A stretch of 64,000 nucleotides of DNA, from contig NZ_CP118610.1 of assembly GCF_028993555.1 (NCBI RefSeq), positions 1,426,001 through 1,490,000 of the forward strand, read 5' to 3'. This stretch comes from Ensifer adhaerens. GTDB lineage: Bacteria; Pseudomonadota; Alphaproteobacteria; Rhizobiales; Rhizobiaceae. The position numbers were made by a program, and so were the translations under genes. Position 1 is the stretch's first letter, and the number at the start of each line of letters is the position of its first letter. Shown here piece by piece: positions 50,528 through 60,201 of this stretch. A model generated the notes under the pieces. It searched no databases. It was not told where the DNA came from and was given only the letters and a program-made list of their open reading frames with translations.

Positions 50528-51598
50528 ATGAAGAAACTACTGCTCGCTCTCGCAAGCACCGCGGCGGTGATCGGCTTCGCCACGGGTGCCAGCGCTCAGG
50601 AAAAGGCCAAGATCTGCTTCGTCTACGTCGGTGCCAAGACCGATGGCGGCTGGACCCAGGCGCACGACATCGGCCGCCAGGAACTGGAAAAGGCGCTCGG
50701 CGACAAGATCGAGACCCAGTATCTCGAAAGCGTTCCGGAAGGCCCGGATGCGGAACGTGCGATCGAGCGTCTGGCACGCTCGGGCTGCGGCCTGATCTTC
50801 ACCACGTCCTTCGGCTTCATGGATGCGACCATCAAGATCGCGCAGAAATTCCCGGACGTGAAGTTCGAACACGCCACGGGCTACAAGACCGCGCCGAACG
50901 TCGCGACCTACAACAGCCGCTTCTATGAAGGCCGTTACATCCAGGGCCAGATCGCCGCGAAGATGTCGCAGAAGGGCGTCGCCGGCTACATCGCTTCCTT
51001 CCCGATTCCGGAAGTGGTGATGGGCATCAACTCCTTCGTCATCGGCGCGCGCTCGGTGAACCCGGACTTCAAGATCAAGGTCGTGTGGGCAAACACCTGG
51101 TTCGATCCGGGCAAGGAAGCTGACGCCGCCAAGGCACTGGTTGACCAGGGCGTCGACATCCTGACGCAGCACACGGACACGACGGCGCCGATGCAGGTTG
51201 CCGCCGAGCGTGGCATCAAGGCCTTCGGCCAGGCTTCCGATATGATCAAGGCCGGCCCGCAGACGCAGCTGACGGCGATCGTCGACACCTGGGGCGCCTA
51301 CTACATCAAGCGCACTCAGGCATTCCTCGACGGCAAGTGGGAAACCACCTCGAGCTGGGATGGTCTGAAGGACGGCATCCTGACGATGGCGCCCTACACC
51401 AACATGCCTGATGACGTGAAGAAGATGGCCGAGGAAACCGAAGCCAAGATCAAGTCGGGCGAGCTGAAGCCCTTCACCGGCCCGCTGAAGAAGCAGGACG
51501 GTAGCGAGTGGCTCGCTGCCGGTGCAACGTCTGACGACGGCACCCTGCTCGGCATGAACTTCTACGTCGAGGGCGTCGACGACCAGCTGCCGAAGTAA
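50528..51598 (+). CDS. BMP-family substrate-binding lipoprotein-like protein
   Basis: A 356-residue periplasmic binding protein with a 23-residue signal peptide ending in ASA. The BMP family features are KICFVYVGAKTDGGWTQAHD, LIFTTSFGFMDATIKIAQKF, YNSRFYEGRYIQGQIAA and the later TQHTDTTAPMQVAAERGIKA. There is no Cys at the cleavage site, so it is soluble rather than a lipoprotein. Related proteins bind purine nucleosides or bases, which is the likeliest substrate here. The gene ends the importer operon and is followed by a strong terminator at 51627. Confidence 0.92.
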   Translation: MKKLLLALASTAAVIGFATGASAQEKAKICFVYVGAKTDGGWTQAHDIGRQELEKALGDKIETQYLESVPEGPDAERAIERLARSGCGLIFTTSFGFMDATIKIAQKFPDVKFEHATGYKTAPNVATYNSRFYEGRYIQGQIAAKMSQKGVAGYIASFPIPEVVMGINSFVIGARSVNPDFKIKVVWANTWFDPGKEADAAKALVDQGVDILTQHTDTTAPMQVAAERGIKAFGQASDMIKAGPQTQLTAIVDTWGAYYIKRTQAFLDGKWETTSSWDGLKDGILTMAPYTNMPDDVKKMAEETEAKIKSGELKPFTGPLKKQDGSEWLAAGATSDDGTLLGMNFYVEGVDDQLPK

Positions 51599-51626
51599 GC
51601 CGTCGCGCAGAGATGAAGATAAGCAG

Positions 51627-51655
51627 ACCCCGCCCTCACGGCGGGGTTTGTTCTT
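51627..51655 (+). terminator. Terminator of the BMP importer operon
   Basis: ACCCCGCC (51627-51634), loop CTCAC, GGCGGGGT (51640-51647) and then TTGTTCTTTT: an 8-bp perfect stem 28 bases after the binding-protein stop. Confidence 0.85.
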
Positions 51656-51865
51656 TTGAGGATGGCGTCAAGAAAGACGGTGTGACCACGGCCGGCGAGC
51701 GTGGCCAGCGCCGATTTCGCTTGTTTTTCCGGGGGCTTTCCGGAATCGATCGATCAAACTACACTCGTTTGCGCAAGTTTGAGGCAAGCGGACGGCGGTG
51801 CTTCCCGGCATCGATATCCGCGCGTCGCGCAGGAATCAGGCAGGGGAGTGCCTGGAGGAGATGGA

Positions 51866-52609
51866 TTGAACAGGAGTTTGCTGGAAACCGTTGTGTCCGG
51901 CTCGCGCAAACGCACGAGCCATGCGCATGTCGTCGATCAGCTCGGAAAGGCGATCATATCCGGCGAGTTCCCGGTGGGCTCCATTCTTCCAGGAGATCCG
52001 GAACTCGCGGCGCGCTTCAAGGTGTCGCGGACGGTGCTGCGCGAGGCGATGAAGACGCTTGCCGCCAAGGGCCTGGTCGTGCCTCGGGCCCGCATCGGTA
52101 CGCGCGTCACGCCGCGCAACGACTGGAACCTGTTCGACAGCGATATCCTGACCTGGCATTTTGAGTGCGGGGTAGACGAAGATTTCCTGTATCACCTCAG
52201 CGAAGTGCGCCTCGCTTTCGAGCCGCATGCGGCAGCACTTGCCGCACGAAACGCTTCGGAAGCAGAGATCAGCCGCATGATGCGCCTTGCCGTCGCCATG
52301 GGCGAGGAGGGGCACACGGCGGAGAGCCTTGCCGTGGCGGATCTGAAATTTCATCTCGCGGTCGCCGAAGCCTCCGGTAATCCGTTCATGCGAACGGTCG
52401 GCGGGCTGATCGAAGCGGCGTTGGTTGGCGTCTTCAAGCTGAGTTCGCCGGTCGCCGAAAGGGGCGGGATCGACGAGGTCGCCCGCAACCATATCCGCAT
52501 CGTCGAGGAGATCGGCCGGCGTGATGAAGTCGGTGCACGGCTCGCGATGGAGAATGTCATCAAGATCGGCCGCGAGCGGGTCCGCAGCGCCTTGCATAGT
52601 CGCGCCTGA
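51866..52609 (+). CDS. FadR-subfamily GntR transcriptional regulator
   Basis: A 247-residue regulator. Residues 15-85 are a GntR winged helix (HVVDQLGKAIISGEFPVGS, then LAARFKVSRTVLREAMKTLA). Residues 100-240 are an all-helical FCD ligand domain with metal-site residues in FEPHAAALAA, DLKFHLAVAEASGNPFM and VARNHIRIVEEI. The NDWNLFDSDILTW linker is typical of sugar-acid regulators such as DgoR. The start is a TTG at 51866 with GGAGGAG upstream; this gives the normal length. It follows the importer operon on the same strand, but a terminator lies between them. Confidence 0.88.
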   Translation: MNRSLLETVVSGSRKRTSHAHVVDQLGKAIISGEFPVGSILPGDPELAARFKVSRTVLREAMKTLAAKGLVVPRARIGTRVTPRNDWNLFDSDILTWHFECGVDEDFLYHLSEVRLAFEPHAAALAARNASEAEISRMMRLAVAMGEEGHTAESLAVADLKFHLAVAEASGNPFMRTVGGLIEAALVGVFKLSSPVAERGGIDEVARNHIRIVEEIGRRDEVGARLAMENVIKIGRERVRSALHSRA

Positions 52610-52776
52610 TCCCTCCGACTTCGCGGGATTGTTCGAAATCCCGCTATGGATGATCTCCAATGTTCAGCCGATCGCATAGATTTCAATGCTTGCGCTTGCT
52701 CAGATCGCCCGCTGGCCTTATCTGGTGATTGGTCGTTCCCAGCGGAGCGGCTTTCGTCAACGGTGACCTGGAGACC

Positions 52777-54069
52777 ATGTCCGAGTTTTTTGTCATTTTC
52801 GTCCTGCTTTTGATCAATGCATTTTTTGCTCTCTCGGAAATGGCAATCGTCTCGGCAAGCAAGCCAATGCTTCGCCAGATGGCAAAACAGGGAAACGCCC
52901 GCGCTGAAGTTGCGCTGCGGCTGGCGGAGGATCCGGGCAAGTTCCTGTCCACGGTTCAGGTCGGCATCACGCTGGTCGGCACGCTGGCCGGCGCCTATGG
53001 TGGCGCGACCATCGCTGCCAAGATCGCACCGATCCTCGATGAAATCGCCTGGATCCATCCCTACGGAAACACGGTCGCCGTGGCGCTTGTCGTCACGCTG
53101 ATTACGTTCCTGTCGGTCGTCATCGGCGAACTGATCCCGAAGCAATTGGCACTGAAGAATTCCGAAGCCCTGGCGATGTTCGTGGCAAGGCCGATGCTGT
53201 TCCTGTCGCGGATCACTGCTCCGATCGTCTATCTCTTCGAAACGGCCGCATCGGTCGCCATGCGCCTTCTCGGTATGCGCCCCGACGATCCCGACCATGT
53301 GACGGAAGAGGAAGTTCAGGCGATCATGGCCGAGGGTGTCGAGAGCGGCGCCATCGAGAAATCGGAACATGAGATGCTCAGGCGTATCATCCGGCTCGGT
53401 GACCGCAACGTGAAGTCGATCATGACGCACCGGACCGAGGTGAGCTTCATCGACGTCAACGACAGCCTGGAGACCGTCGGCCGCAAGATCGACCAGTTCG
53501 GCCATTCGCGCTATCCGGTGGTCGATGGACCGAGCGGTGATGTGCTCGGCGCTGTTCTGGCGAAGGAGGTGCTGAACGCTCCGACCTCCGGACCGTTCGA
53601 CGTGCGCAAGTACATCAAGGAAATCCACACCTTGCCGGAGACGGCGTCGTGCCTGAAGGCGTTGGAAGCCTTCAAGTCGTCGAGCATCAACATGGCAATG
53701 ATCGTCGACGAGTATGGCAGCACCGAGGGTATCATCACCATCGCCGACATCCTCGAGGCGATCGTCGGCGTTCTGCCGTCGAACTATGACGACATCGAGC
53801 ACGCGCTGATTCGCCAGCGTGAAGATGGCAGCTATCTCGTCGACGGCCGCACGCCGATCGACGAGATCCATCTGACGATCGGCATCGAAGGCATCGATGC
53901 CGATGGCAACTTCGAGACGATTGCCGGCTTCCTGGTGCAGCAACTGCGCAAGACGCCGGAAGAGGGTGACATCGCCATCGCGCATGGCTACCGGTTCGAG
54001 GTGATCGACATGGATGCACGCCGGATCGACAAGATTCTGGTCAGCCGAAGCGACGAAGCCGCCAACTGA
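52777..54069 (+). CDS. CorC/HlyC-type membrane protein with CNNM and CBS domains
   Basis: A 430-residue protein. Residues 1-190 hold the CNNM/DUF21 domain with four hydrophobic segments (FFVIFVLLLINAFFALSEMAIVS is the signature). A CBS pair follows (VKSIMTHRTEVSFIDVNDSL, YPVVDGPSGDVLGAVL, then NMAMIVDEYGSTEGIITIAD), and the last 90 residues are a CorC_HlyC domain (YLVDGRTPIDEIHL). Proteins of this build are linked to magnesium, cobalt or sodium transport and also to stress tolerance. The ATG at 52777 is chosen because the membrane domain begins directly there. Confidence 0.88.
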   Translation: MSEFFVIFVLLLINAFFALSEMAIVSASKPMLRQMAKQGNARAEVALRLAEDPGKFLSTVQVGITLVGTLAGAYGGATIAAKIAPILDEIAWIHPYGNTVAVALVVTLITFLSVVIGELIPKQLALKNSEALAMFVARPMLFLSRITAPIVYLFETAASVAMRLLGMRPDDPDHVTEEEVQAIMAEGVESGAIEKSEHEMLRRIIRLGDRNVKSIMTHRTEVSFIDVNDSLETVGRKIDQFGHSRYPVVDGPSGDVLGAVLAKEVLNAPTSGPFDVRKYIKEIHTLPETASCLKALEAFKSSSINMAMIVDEYGSTEGIITIADILEAIVGVLPSNYDDIEHALIRQREDGSYLVDGRTPIDEIHLTIGIEGIDADGNFETIAGFLVQQLRKTPEEGDIAIAHGYRFEVIDMDARRIDKILVSRSDEAAN

Positions 54070-54391
54070 TCCAGTTCAAGGTGATGTCGCGGGGTCGGGG
54101 GACGCGTTTTCTCCGGCTCGAGGCGATGGCGTCACCGTGGACTGGCCGGCCGGCCGCCCAAAAGCAAAAGGCCGGGCTAACCCGACCTTTCTCCAGATCA
54201 CCGCGGGTCCGCTAGTGCATCCGTAGTCGGACGTCCTCGGCGGTGATCAAGTAGCTCCCCTTGTACAGCGCTTTCATGTCGGCGCCATGACATGGTCCAC
54301 GGCTTGCACGCAGAAACAAGCTCGTCCAGGCAAGGGGCAGCTGTGGTTCGCCTGCCAATCCGGGCTCGCCCGCTGAGTGGAGTTTCTTGCT
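54070..54391. other. Intergenic region between the CorC-type gene and moeA
   Basis: About 320 bases. A hairpin AAGGCCGGG/CCCGACCTT is at about 54169-54190 with a T-rich 3' side, probably the terminator of the CorC-type gene. Downstream of the moeA stop the same minus-strand frame stays open for about 57 codons and contains MKALYKGSYLITAEDVRLRM before a stop at 54212; I cannot assign it. In related genomes lexA follows moeA, but no lexA sequence is seen here. Confidence 0.4.
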
Positions 54392-55603
54392 TCAGCGAAG
54401 CCTGAGGATGTCGCAGGATGCACCCAGGGGCGATCCTGCCGCGTGCGGCCGGCGCACGATCAGACAGTCGGACTGCGCGAAGACCTTCATCATCGACGAA
54501 TCCTGCCGTGAGAAGGGATGCGCAACGAGGCTCCCGTCGTCGTCTCTGGTGAGACGCGCGCGCACATAGTCCTGCCTGATGTCATTGGCCGGCAGCGGGC
54601 TCGCAAGTCGCGCGGTTGCCATACGCGCGCGGGACGGCAATCGTGCGAGTTTGCGTGTCAGCGGCTCCAGGAACAGCAGTGCGCACACGAGGCTCGAGAC
54701 GGGATTGCCGGGGAGGCCGAGTACGGTCGTACCTCCAAGCTTGCCCACCATCAGCGGCTTTCCCGGCCGCATGGCGATGCGCCAGAAATCGAGCGTCATG
54801 CCGCAGGAAAGGAGCGTTGCCTGAACCAGGTCATGGTCTCCGACCGACGCGCCGCCGAGCGTGACAATCACGTCGACATCGGCGGCCTGAGCCCGCGCGA
54901 TCTGGGCGGCGATGGCCTGCTGGTCGTCTGCGACAATGCCGAGATCGAGGACCTCCGCACCATTGTCGCGCGCGATTGCTCCGACGCCGAAGCTGTTCGA
55001 GGCGATGATCTGGTCCGGTCCCGGCTTGCTGCCGGGAGCCATGAGCTCGTCGCCGGTCGCAAGGATTGCGACCTTCGGCCGCTTGAAAACGGGGAGATTC
55101 GCGTGGTTCATGCCCGCGGCCAGCGTCAGTCGTCCGGCATCGAGCAGGTCACCAGCCGATAGCGCCTTTTCGTCCCGCGCAAAGTCCTGTCCGGCCAAGC
55201 GGATATGGCGGCCCTTGCCGGGCACGAACTTGGTGCGAATCCGGTCTTCCGCCAGGCGCTCGGTGTCTTCCTGGATGATCACGGTGTCGGCACCGGCGGG
55301 CAGGGGCGCTCCGGTGAAGATGCGCACCGCCTGTCCGCGCTCCACCTCTCCCTTGAAACCATGGCCGGCAGCGGATTGGCCGATCACGGCAAGTTCCGCG
55401 CCAATGGTCTCGATATCCTGATGGCGAACCGCATAGCCGTCCATCGCCGAATTGTCGAAGGCGGGATGGGTAACAAGGGCCGAGATATCCTCGGCAAGGA
55501 CGCGGCCGACAGCGTCGTGAAGACCGACATGCTCTGTCAGAGGCCTCGGGGTTGCGCTGCCAAGAATTCGGTCGAGCGCATCTTCGACGGACAGCAGCGA
55601 CAT
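54392..55603 (-). CDS. moeA: Molybdopterin molybdenumtransferase MoeA
   Basis: A 403-residue enzyme inserting molybdate into adenylylated molybdopterin. The N-terminal half has HPAFDNSAMDGYAVR, then VRIFTGAPLPAGADTVI. The MPT-binding central domain has ILATGDELMAPGSKPGPDQI and VTLGGASVGDHDLV with FWRIAMRPGKPLM. The protein ends with the small beta domain. It starts 4 bases after the moaC stop, with GAGG inside the moaC end, so the genes are coupled; moaC, moeA, trpC and trpD share one run. Confidence 0.95.
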   Translation of the reverse strand: MSLLSVEDALDRILGSATPRPLTEHVGLHDAVGRVLAEDISALVTHPAFDNSAMDGYAVRHQDIETIGAELAVIGQSAAGHGFKGEVERGQAVRIFTGAPLPAGADTVIIQEDTERLAEDRIRTKFVPGKGRHIRLAGQDFARDEKALSAGDLLDAGRLTLAAGMNHANLPVFKRPKVAILATGDELMAPGSKPGPDQIIASNSFGVGAIARDNGAEVLDLGIVADDQQAIAAQIARAQAADVDVIVTLGGASVGDHDLVQATLLSCGMTLDFWRIAMRPGKPLMVGKLGGTTVLGLPGNPVSSLVCALLFLEPLTRKLARLPSRARMATARLASPLPANDIRQDYVRARLTRDDDGSLVAHPFSRQDSSMMKVFAQSDCLIVRRPHAAGSPLGASCDILRLR

Positions 55604-55607
55604 GACC

Positions 55608-56096
55608 TCAGTTCCCTTCGCGCCGAAAGTCGCCGGAGCGGCCGCCGGACTTGCTGACGACCTGGATCCCGCCGATCTCCATTTCGCGATCCGCGGCCTT
55701 CGCCATATCGTAGACCGTAAGGCACGCGACGCTCACAGCCGTCAGCGCTTCCATTTCGACGCCGGTGCGACCGGTGAGCTTGGCGAGCGCCTCGACACGG
55801 AGACCGGGAAGCGTTGGATCGGGCGTGATGTCGACGGTAACCTTCGTCAGCATCAGCGGGTGGCAGAGCGGAATGAGATTGGCGGTCTGCTTGGCGGCCA
55901 TGATGCCGGCGAGCCGCGCCGTGCCGATGACATCACCCTTCTTCGCATCGCCTTCGAGAATGAGCGTCAGCGTTTCCGACTTCATGCGCACATGACCCTC
56001 GGCGACGGCAATGCGCACCGTTTCTGCCTTGTCGCCGACATCGACCATGTTCGCTTCGCCGCTGCCACCAAGATGTGTGAGCGTCGGCTTACCCAT
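55608..56096 (-). CDS. moaC: Cyclic pyranopterin monophosphate synthase MoaC
   Basis: A 162-residue protein that, with MoaA, turns GTP into cyclic pyranopterin monophosphate. [20 protein letters not shown] at the N-terminus, then [20 protein letters not shown] with the key His and [20 protein letters not shown] and [13 protein letters not shown] are the conserved motifs. The ATG at 56096 overlaps the trpC stop (TGATG); a longer in-frame extension lies over trpC and is rejected. No moaA gene is in the window. Confidence 0.95.
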   Translation of the reverse strand: MGKPTLTHLGGSGEANMVDVGDKAETVRIAVAEGHVRMKSETLTLILEGDAKKGDVIGTARLAGIMAAKQTANLIPLCHPLMLTKVTVDITPDPTLPGLRVEALAKLTGRTGVEMEALTAVSVACLTVYDMAKAADREMEIGGIQVVSKSGGRSGDFRREGN

Positions 56097-56911
56097 CACT
56101 CGGCCGCCAGCGTGCTTGCAGTGCCGGTCAGCAAGGTGCGCGTGGCGGATTCGACATCGCTCTTGCGCATCAGGCTTTCGCCGACGAGGAAGGTGGTGAT
56201 GCCGCTCTTTTCCAGGCGCTGGCAATCCTCATGGGTGAAAATTCCGCTTTCGCCGACCAGCAGCCGGTCGGAAGGGACCATGCTCGCCAGCTGCTCGGAG
56301 ACAGCGAGGTCCACCTCGAAGGTGCGCAAATTGCGGTTGTTGATGCCGACTAGCGGGGAGGCGAGCTTGAGCGCCCGTTCCATTTCCTCGGCGTCGTGCA
56401 CCTCGATCAGCACATCCATGCCTAGCTCGAAGGCCGCCTCTTCAAGCCGGCGGGCATCGTCATCGCTGAGTGACGCCATGATCAGCAGGATGCAATCCGC
56501 GCCCCAGGCCCGAGCCTCGAACACCTGGTAGCTGTCGAACATGAAGTCCTTGCGAAGGGCAGGCAAAGCGCAGGCCGCGCGGGCGGCTTCCAGGAAGACG
56601 GGCGCGCCTTGAAAGCTCGGCGCATCCGTCAGCACCGAGAGACAGGCGGCACCACCCGCTTCATAGGCCGTGGCGAGCGCCGGCGGGTCGAAGTCCGGGC
56701 GAATGAGCCCTTTGGACGGACTTGCCTTCTTGATCTCTGCGATCAGCCCGAATGTACCGGCGGCCTTGCGCGCGGCGAGCGCGGCATGAAAGCCACGCGG
56801 CGCAGACTGTTCGGCGATACGCGCCTTGAGTTCGGAAAGCGGCGTCTGTGCTTTCGCAGCCGCGATCTCGTCGCGCTTGTAGGCTTCGATCTTGCGCAGG
56901 ATATCCGTCAT
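56096..56911 (-). CDS. trpC: Indole-3-glycerol phosphate synthase
   Basis: A 271-residue TIM-barrel enzyme that forms indole-3-glycerol phosphate from CdRP in tryptophan synthesis. [21 protein letters not shown] has the catalytic Lys, [21 protein letters not shown] the second Lys and Glu region, and [15 protein letters not shown] and [13 protein letters not shown] the phosphate-binding part. It is not fused to trpF. It lies 16 bases after trpD, and its stop overlaps the moaC start. Confidence 0.95.
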   Translation of the reverse strand: MTDILRKIEAYKRDEIAAAKAQTPLSELKARIAEQSAPRGFHAALAARKAAGTFGLIAEIKKASPSKGLIRPDFDPPALATAYEAGGAACLSVLTDAPSFQGAPVFLEAARAACALPALRKDFMFDSYQVFEARAWGADCILLIMASLSDDDARRLEEAAFELGMDVLIEVHDAEEMERALKLASPLVGINNRNLRTFEVDLAVSEQLASMVPSDRLLVGESGIFTHEDCQRLEKSGITTFLVGESLMRKSDVESATRTLLTGTASTLAAE

Positions 56912-56927
56912 CGTTGCCGATCCTTCC

Positions 56928-57941
56928 TCAGGCCGCGTTCGAAACGCTGATCAGGCGCTGCAGCGCCATCTTGGCGCCGCCGCTCGAAAGCGACTGGCGG
57001 GCGAGCGCCATGCCCTCGCCGAGGTCCTTTGCCCGTCCGGCTATCATCAGAGATGCCGCAGCATTGGCAAGGGAAATGTCCCGGTAGGCGTTCTCGGCGC
57101 CATCGAGCACAGCCTGCAGCGCAACGGCATTGTGCGCGCCGTCGCCACCCTTCAGTGCATCGAGCGTCACGGTCTGAAGGCCGAAATCGGCCGGCGTCAG
57201 CGTGAAAGTCGAGATCTTGCCGTCTTCGAGGGCGGCGACCTGCGTCGTCCCGGTCGTGGTTATCTCGTCGAGGCCCTCGCCGTGAACGACCCAGACATTT
57301 TTGGAGCCGAGATCGCGCAACACCTCGGCGAGGGGCTGTACCCACTGCGGCGCATACACACCGACCAACTGTCGCTTGACGCCCGCCGGATTGGAGAGCG
57401 GGCCGAGCAAGTTGAAGATCGTGCGTGTGCCAAGCTCCACACGCGTGGGGCCGACATGGCGCATTGCCGAATGATGCTGTTGTGCGAACATGAAGCCGAC
57501 GCCGGCCTCGCGAATGCACTGCGAGATCGCCTCCGGGCCGATGTCGAGCTTGACGCCGAGGCACGAGAGCGCGTCGGCGGTGCCCGACTTCGAGCTCAGC
57601 GCGCGGTTGCCGTGCTTGGCGACGGGTACGCCGGCACCGGCGACGATGAGCGAAGCGAGCGTCGAGATGTTGTAGGTACCGGCGCCGTCGCCGCCGGTTC
57701 CGACGATGTCGACGGCGTCAGCAGGTGCATCCACCGGCAGCATGCGGGCACGCATGGCGCCGACCGCTCCGACGATCTCGTCGACCGTTTCGCCGCGCAC
57801 GCGCAGTGCCATCAGGAAGCCACCGATCTGTGAAGGCGTCGCTGCCCCCGACATGATGATTTCGAATGCGGCACGCGCGTCTTCGCGGTTCAGCGCCTCA
57901 CGGGCGGCCACCTTGGCGACGAATGGCTTCAGATCACTCAT
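56928..57941 (-). CDS. trpD: Anthranilate phosphoribosyltransferase
   Basis: A 337-residue enzyme that joins PRPP and anthranilate. [20 protein letters not shown] is the PRPP loop, [20 protein letters not shown] the anthranilate site, and [28 protein letters not shown] the conserved hinge and helix. It is not fused to a trpG glutaminase. It starts 18 bases after the stop of the PpiD-like gene. Confidence 0.95.
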   Translation of the reverse strand: MSDLKPFVAKVAAREALNREDARAAFEIIMSGAATPSQIGGFLMALRVRGETVDEIVGAVGAMRARMLPVDAPADAVDIVGTGGDGAGTYNISTLASLIVAGAGVPVAKHGNRALSSKSGTADALSCLGVKLDIGPEAISQCIREAGVGFMFAQQHHSAMRHVGPTRVELGTRTIFNLLGPLSNPAGVKRQLVGVYAPQWVQPLAEVLRDLGSKNVWVVHGEGLDEITTTGTTQVAALEDGKISTFTLTPADFGLQTVTLDALKGGDGAHNAVALQAVLDGAENAYRDISLANAAASLMIAGRAKDLGEGMALARQSLSSGGAKMALQRLISVSNAA

Positions 57942-57959
57942 CAGTTGTTTCCTCGAAGC

Positions 57960-59852
57960 CTATCGTTGCGCAATTGCGGTTTCGCCGAGCGTCTGGTTGA
58001 TCGTCACGCCGTAGGCGGCCTGCAGCGTGGCGACCATCTGGTCGACAATATCTTCGCCGCTGAGGCGGGCCAGAGCCTCGATCTGACGGCTATCGTCCTG
58101 CAGGGCGTCCGTCGGCCCGCTATCCTCGACGGCCGTCACCTGCAAGAGCACCTGTCCCTCGCCACCGATGCCGGCAGCGTTGGTGACAAAGCCGTTCGGG
58201 CCCGAGAAAGCAGCGACGACGGCGGCCGGGCTGAGGGCGGCGTCCGAAGTGGAGCGCATCAGGCCGGACTTCGTTTCGACGGTAAGGCCGAGTTCATTGG
58301 CAATGTCGGCAAGCTTGGCACCCTGCTCGAGACGCTGCTTCAGCTCACCCGCCTTCTTGGCAAGCGCTGCGCGCTGCTGTTCGGCCATCCAGTCGGCGCC
58401 GATTTCGTCGCGAGCCTCGTCCAGCGTACGATCACGCGCGGGGGTAACTTCGTCGAGGTCGAACCAGACATAGCCGTCGCGGCCGACATTGACGGGCAGC
58501 GTTTCTGCGCCGACATCCGCCTTGAAGACTTCCTGCAGAAGGGCTGCCTGCTCCGGCAGACCGGCAACGTCGTCGCCGTTCTTGTCCTTGCCGGTTGCAT
58601 CGATCGCATCGATTGTCACCAGCTTCAGCTTGAGCTGGTCGGCCACTTCCTTGATCGGAGCCCCGGAAGCGCGCTCGTCCTCGATCTTGTCGTGAAGGCG
58701 CATGACTTCCTCGCTCGCCGCGGAAAGCGCGATGTCCTTGCGCAGCTCTTCCTTGACTTCGTCGAAGCTGCGTACCGCTTCCGGCCGGATATTCGTCACG
58801 CGGAGAATGACCGGGCCGAAGGCGCCGTCGACAACCGGGGATACGCCGCCGTCTGCGGCAAGCGCGAAGGCCGCTTCGGCGACCTTGGCATCAGGTACGC
58901 GATCCTTGGTGAACTCGCCGAGAAGGACGTCGGCCGACGTCTTGCCTTCGGCCTTCACCAGATCATCGAAGCTTGTGCCGGAGGAGAGCTTGGCTGCTGC
59001 GGCGTCGGCCGCTGCGCGCGACGGGAAGGTGAGCTGCTCGATGGTCCGCGTCGCAACGGTGCGGAAGCTCTCCTTGCGCCGGTCATACTCGGCGCGCATC
59101 TCATCGTCCGTCACTGTTGCAGTGTCGGCGACGTCGACCGGCTCGAGCTTTACATAGCTGACCTTACGATATTCGGGGGCGCGGTAGTTCGCCTTGCGGG
59201 CATCGTACCAAGGCGTCAGCACGTCGTCGCCCGGTGCCTTCACAGCATCGATATTTGCGTTCGAGAGCAGCAGGTAGTCGACCGTCCGCTTTTCGTGGCG
59301 GTAGGCGCCGATCGCGTCGGTCAGAACCTTGGGAGCGGCATAGCCGTCCGAGAGCGCGTCGACGATTTGCGAGCGGATCGCCGTCTGGCTCTGGCTGTTG
59401 ATGTAGTCCTGTTCGCGCAGGCCGGCGTTGCGCAGGACGCTCGAGAACGTCAGACGGTCGAACTGGCCATTGACGCTGTGGAACGCCGGATCGTCGGCGA
59501 TCAGCTTGGCCAGCCGGTCCTGCGACAGGCCAAGGTTCATGTCGTCGGCCAGCTGATCGAGAGCAGCACCTGCGACAACCTGCGAATAGACCCGCTGTTC
59601 GATGCCGAAGGCGCGTGCCTGTTGCGGCGTCAGCCGCGTGCCGAGTTGGCGGGAGGCCTGAGCCAGCATGGTTTCATAGCTGAGCCGGAACTCCGGCGCC
59701 TTGACCTTGACGTCGCCGACGACCACCACCGCATCCGATTGGTTCGTCATTGTCAGCGATGAGCCGCCCCACACCATGAACGACAGCACGAGAATGACTA
59801 GCAGGCCTTTGACAACCCAGGTCTGGGCGGCAGTTCTCAGGAATTCGAGCAT
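57960..59852 (-). CDS. PpiD-like membrane-anchored peptidyl-prolyl isomerase
   Basis: A 630-residue protein anchored by an N-terminal transmembrane helix (WVVKGLLVILVLSFMVWG); the rest is periplasmic. Residues 40-200 form a SurA N-terminal-like chaperone domain with several long helices. Residues 250-370 hold a parvulin-like (PPIC/rotamase) domain (TFPSRAAADAAAAKLSSGTS, ALAADGGVSPVVDGAFGPVI), although the domain is degenerate. It is expected to assist the folding of exported proteins. The gene leads the run to trpD; its 5' end faces the Na/Pi transporter gene. Confidence 0.88.
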   Translation of the reverse strand: MLEFLRTAAQTWVVKGLLVILVLSFMVWGGSSLTMTNQSDAVVVVGDVKVKAPEFRLSYETMLAQASRQLGTRLTPQQARAFGIEQRVYSQVVAGAALDQLADDMNLGLSQDRLAKLIADDPAFHSVNGQFDRLTFSSVLRNAGLREQDYINSQSQTAIRSQIVDALSDGYAAPKVLTDAIGAYRHEKRTVDYLLLSNANIDAVKAPGDDVLTPWYDARKANYRAPEYRKVSYVKLEPVDVADTATVTDDEMRAEYDRRKESFRTVATRTIEQLTFPSRAAADAAAAKLSSGTSFDDLVKAEGKTSADVLLGEFTKDRVPDAKVAEAAFALAADGGVSPVVDGAFGPVILRVTNIRPEAVRSFDEVKEELRKDIALSAASEEVMRLHDKIEDERASGAPIKEVADQLKLKLVTIDAIDATGKDKNGDDVAGLPEQAALLQEVFKADVGAETLPVNVGRDGYVWFDLDEVTPARDRTLDEARDEIGADWMAEQQRAALAKKAGELKQRLEQGAKLADIANELGLTVETKSGLMRSTSDAALSPAAVVAAFSGPNGFVTNAAGIGGEGQVLLQVTAVEDSGPTDALQDDSRQIEALARLSGEDIVDQMVATLQAAYGVTINQTLGETAIAQR

Positions 59853-60201
59853 GGGGGCAGAAACCTCGTTGCAATGCGGCGGCCATTGGCCAAACGAATT
59901 CGTTCCTTAAAACAAACGAAACAGGAAATGAAGGGTCGTTTGCCGCAAATTGCGCGCACTCACGGGATCGTTGGTCGATCCCGATCGCCCGGTTTTCAGC
60001 GCTTGCCACCGTGCGCATTGCAGCGTGCGCGTGAGATGGCCGGTCGGCCGGCGGCCCATTGGGCGCGCGCAGCACAATCCGTGTCGGATTCATTAGCCGG
60101 CAATCGAAATTTATCTGTCAGATTGTGTCGAATAAGCCTTGGAACTGTGGTTCTGTTGCAAGGCAAGGGGCGATTCTGAAGACCCCACAGGAAGGCATGC
60201 C

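Noticed and set aside
52351..53985. A 544-codon open frame on the minus strand
   Set aside because: It covers the reverse strand of both the FadR-type regulator and the CorC-type gene and has no recognisable domain.
57945..59762. A 605-codon open frame on the plus strand
   Set aside because: It is entirely antisense to the PpiD-like gene, shows no domain, and is Arg/Asp/Gly-rich in the way expected from reverse-strand reading of GC-rich codons.
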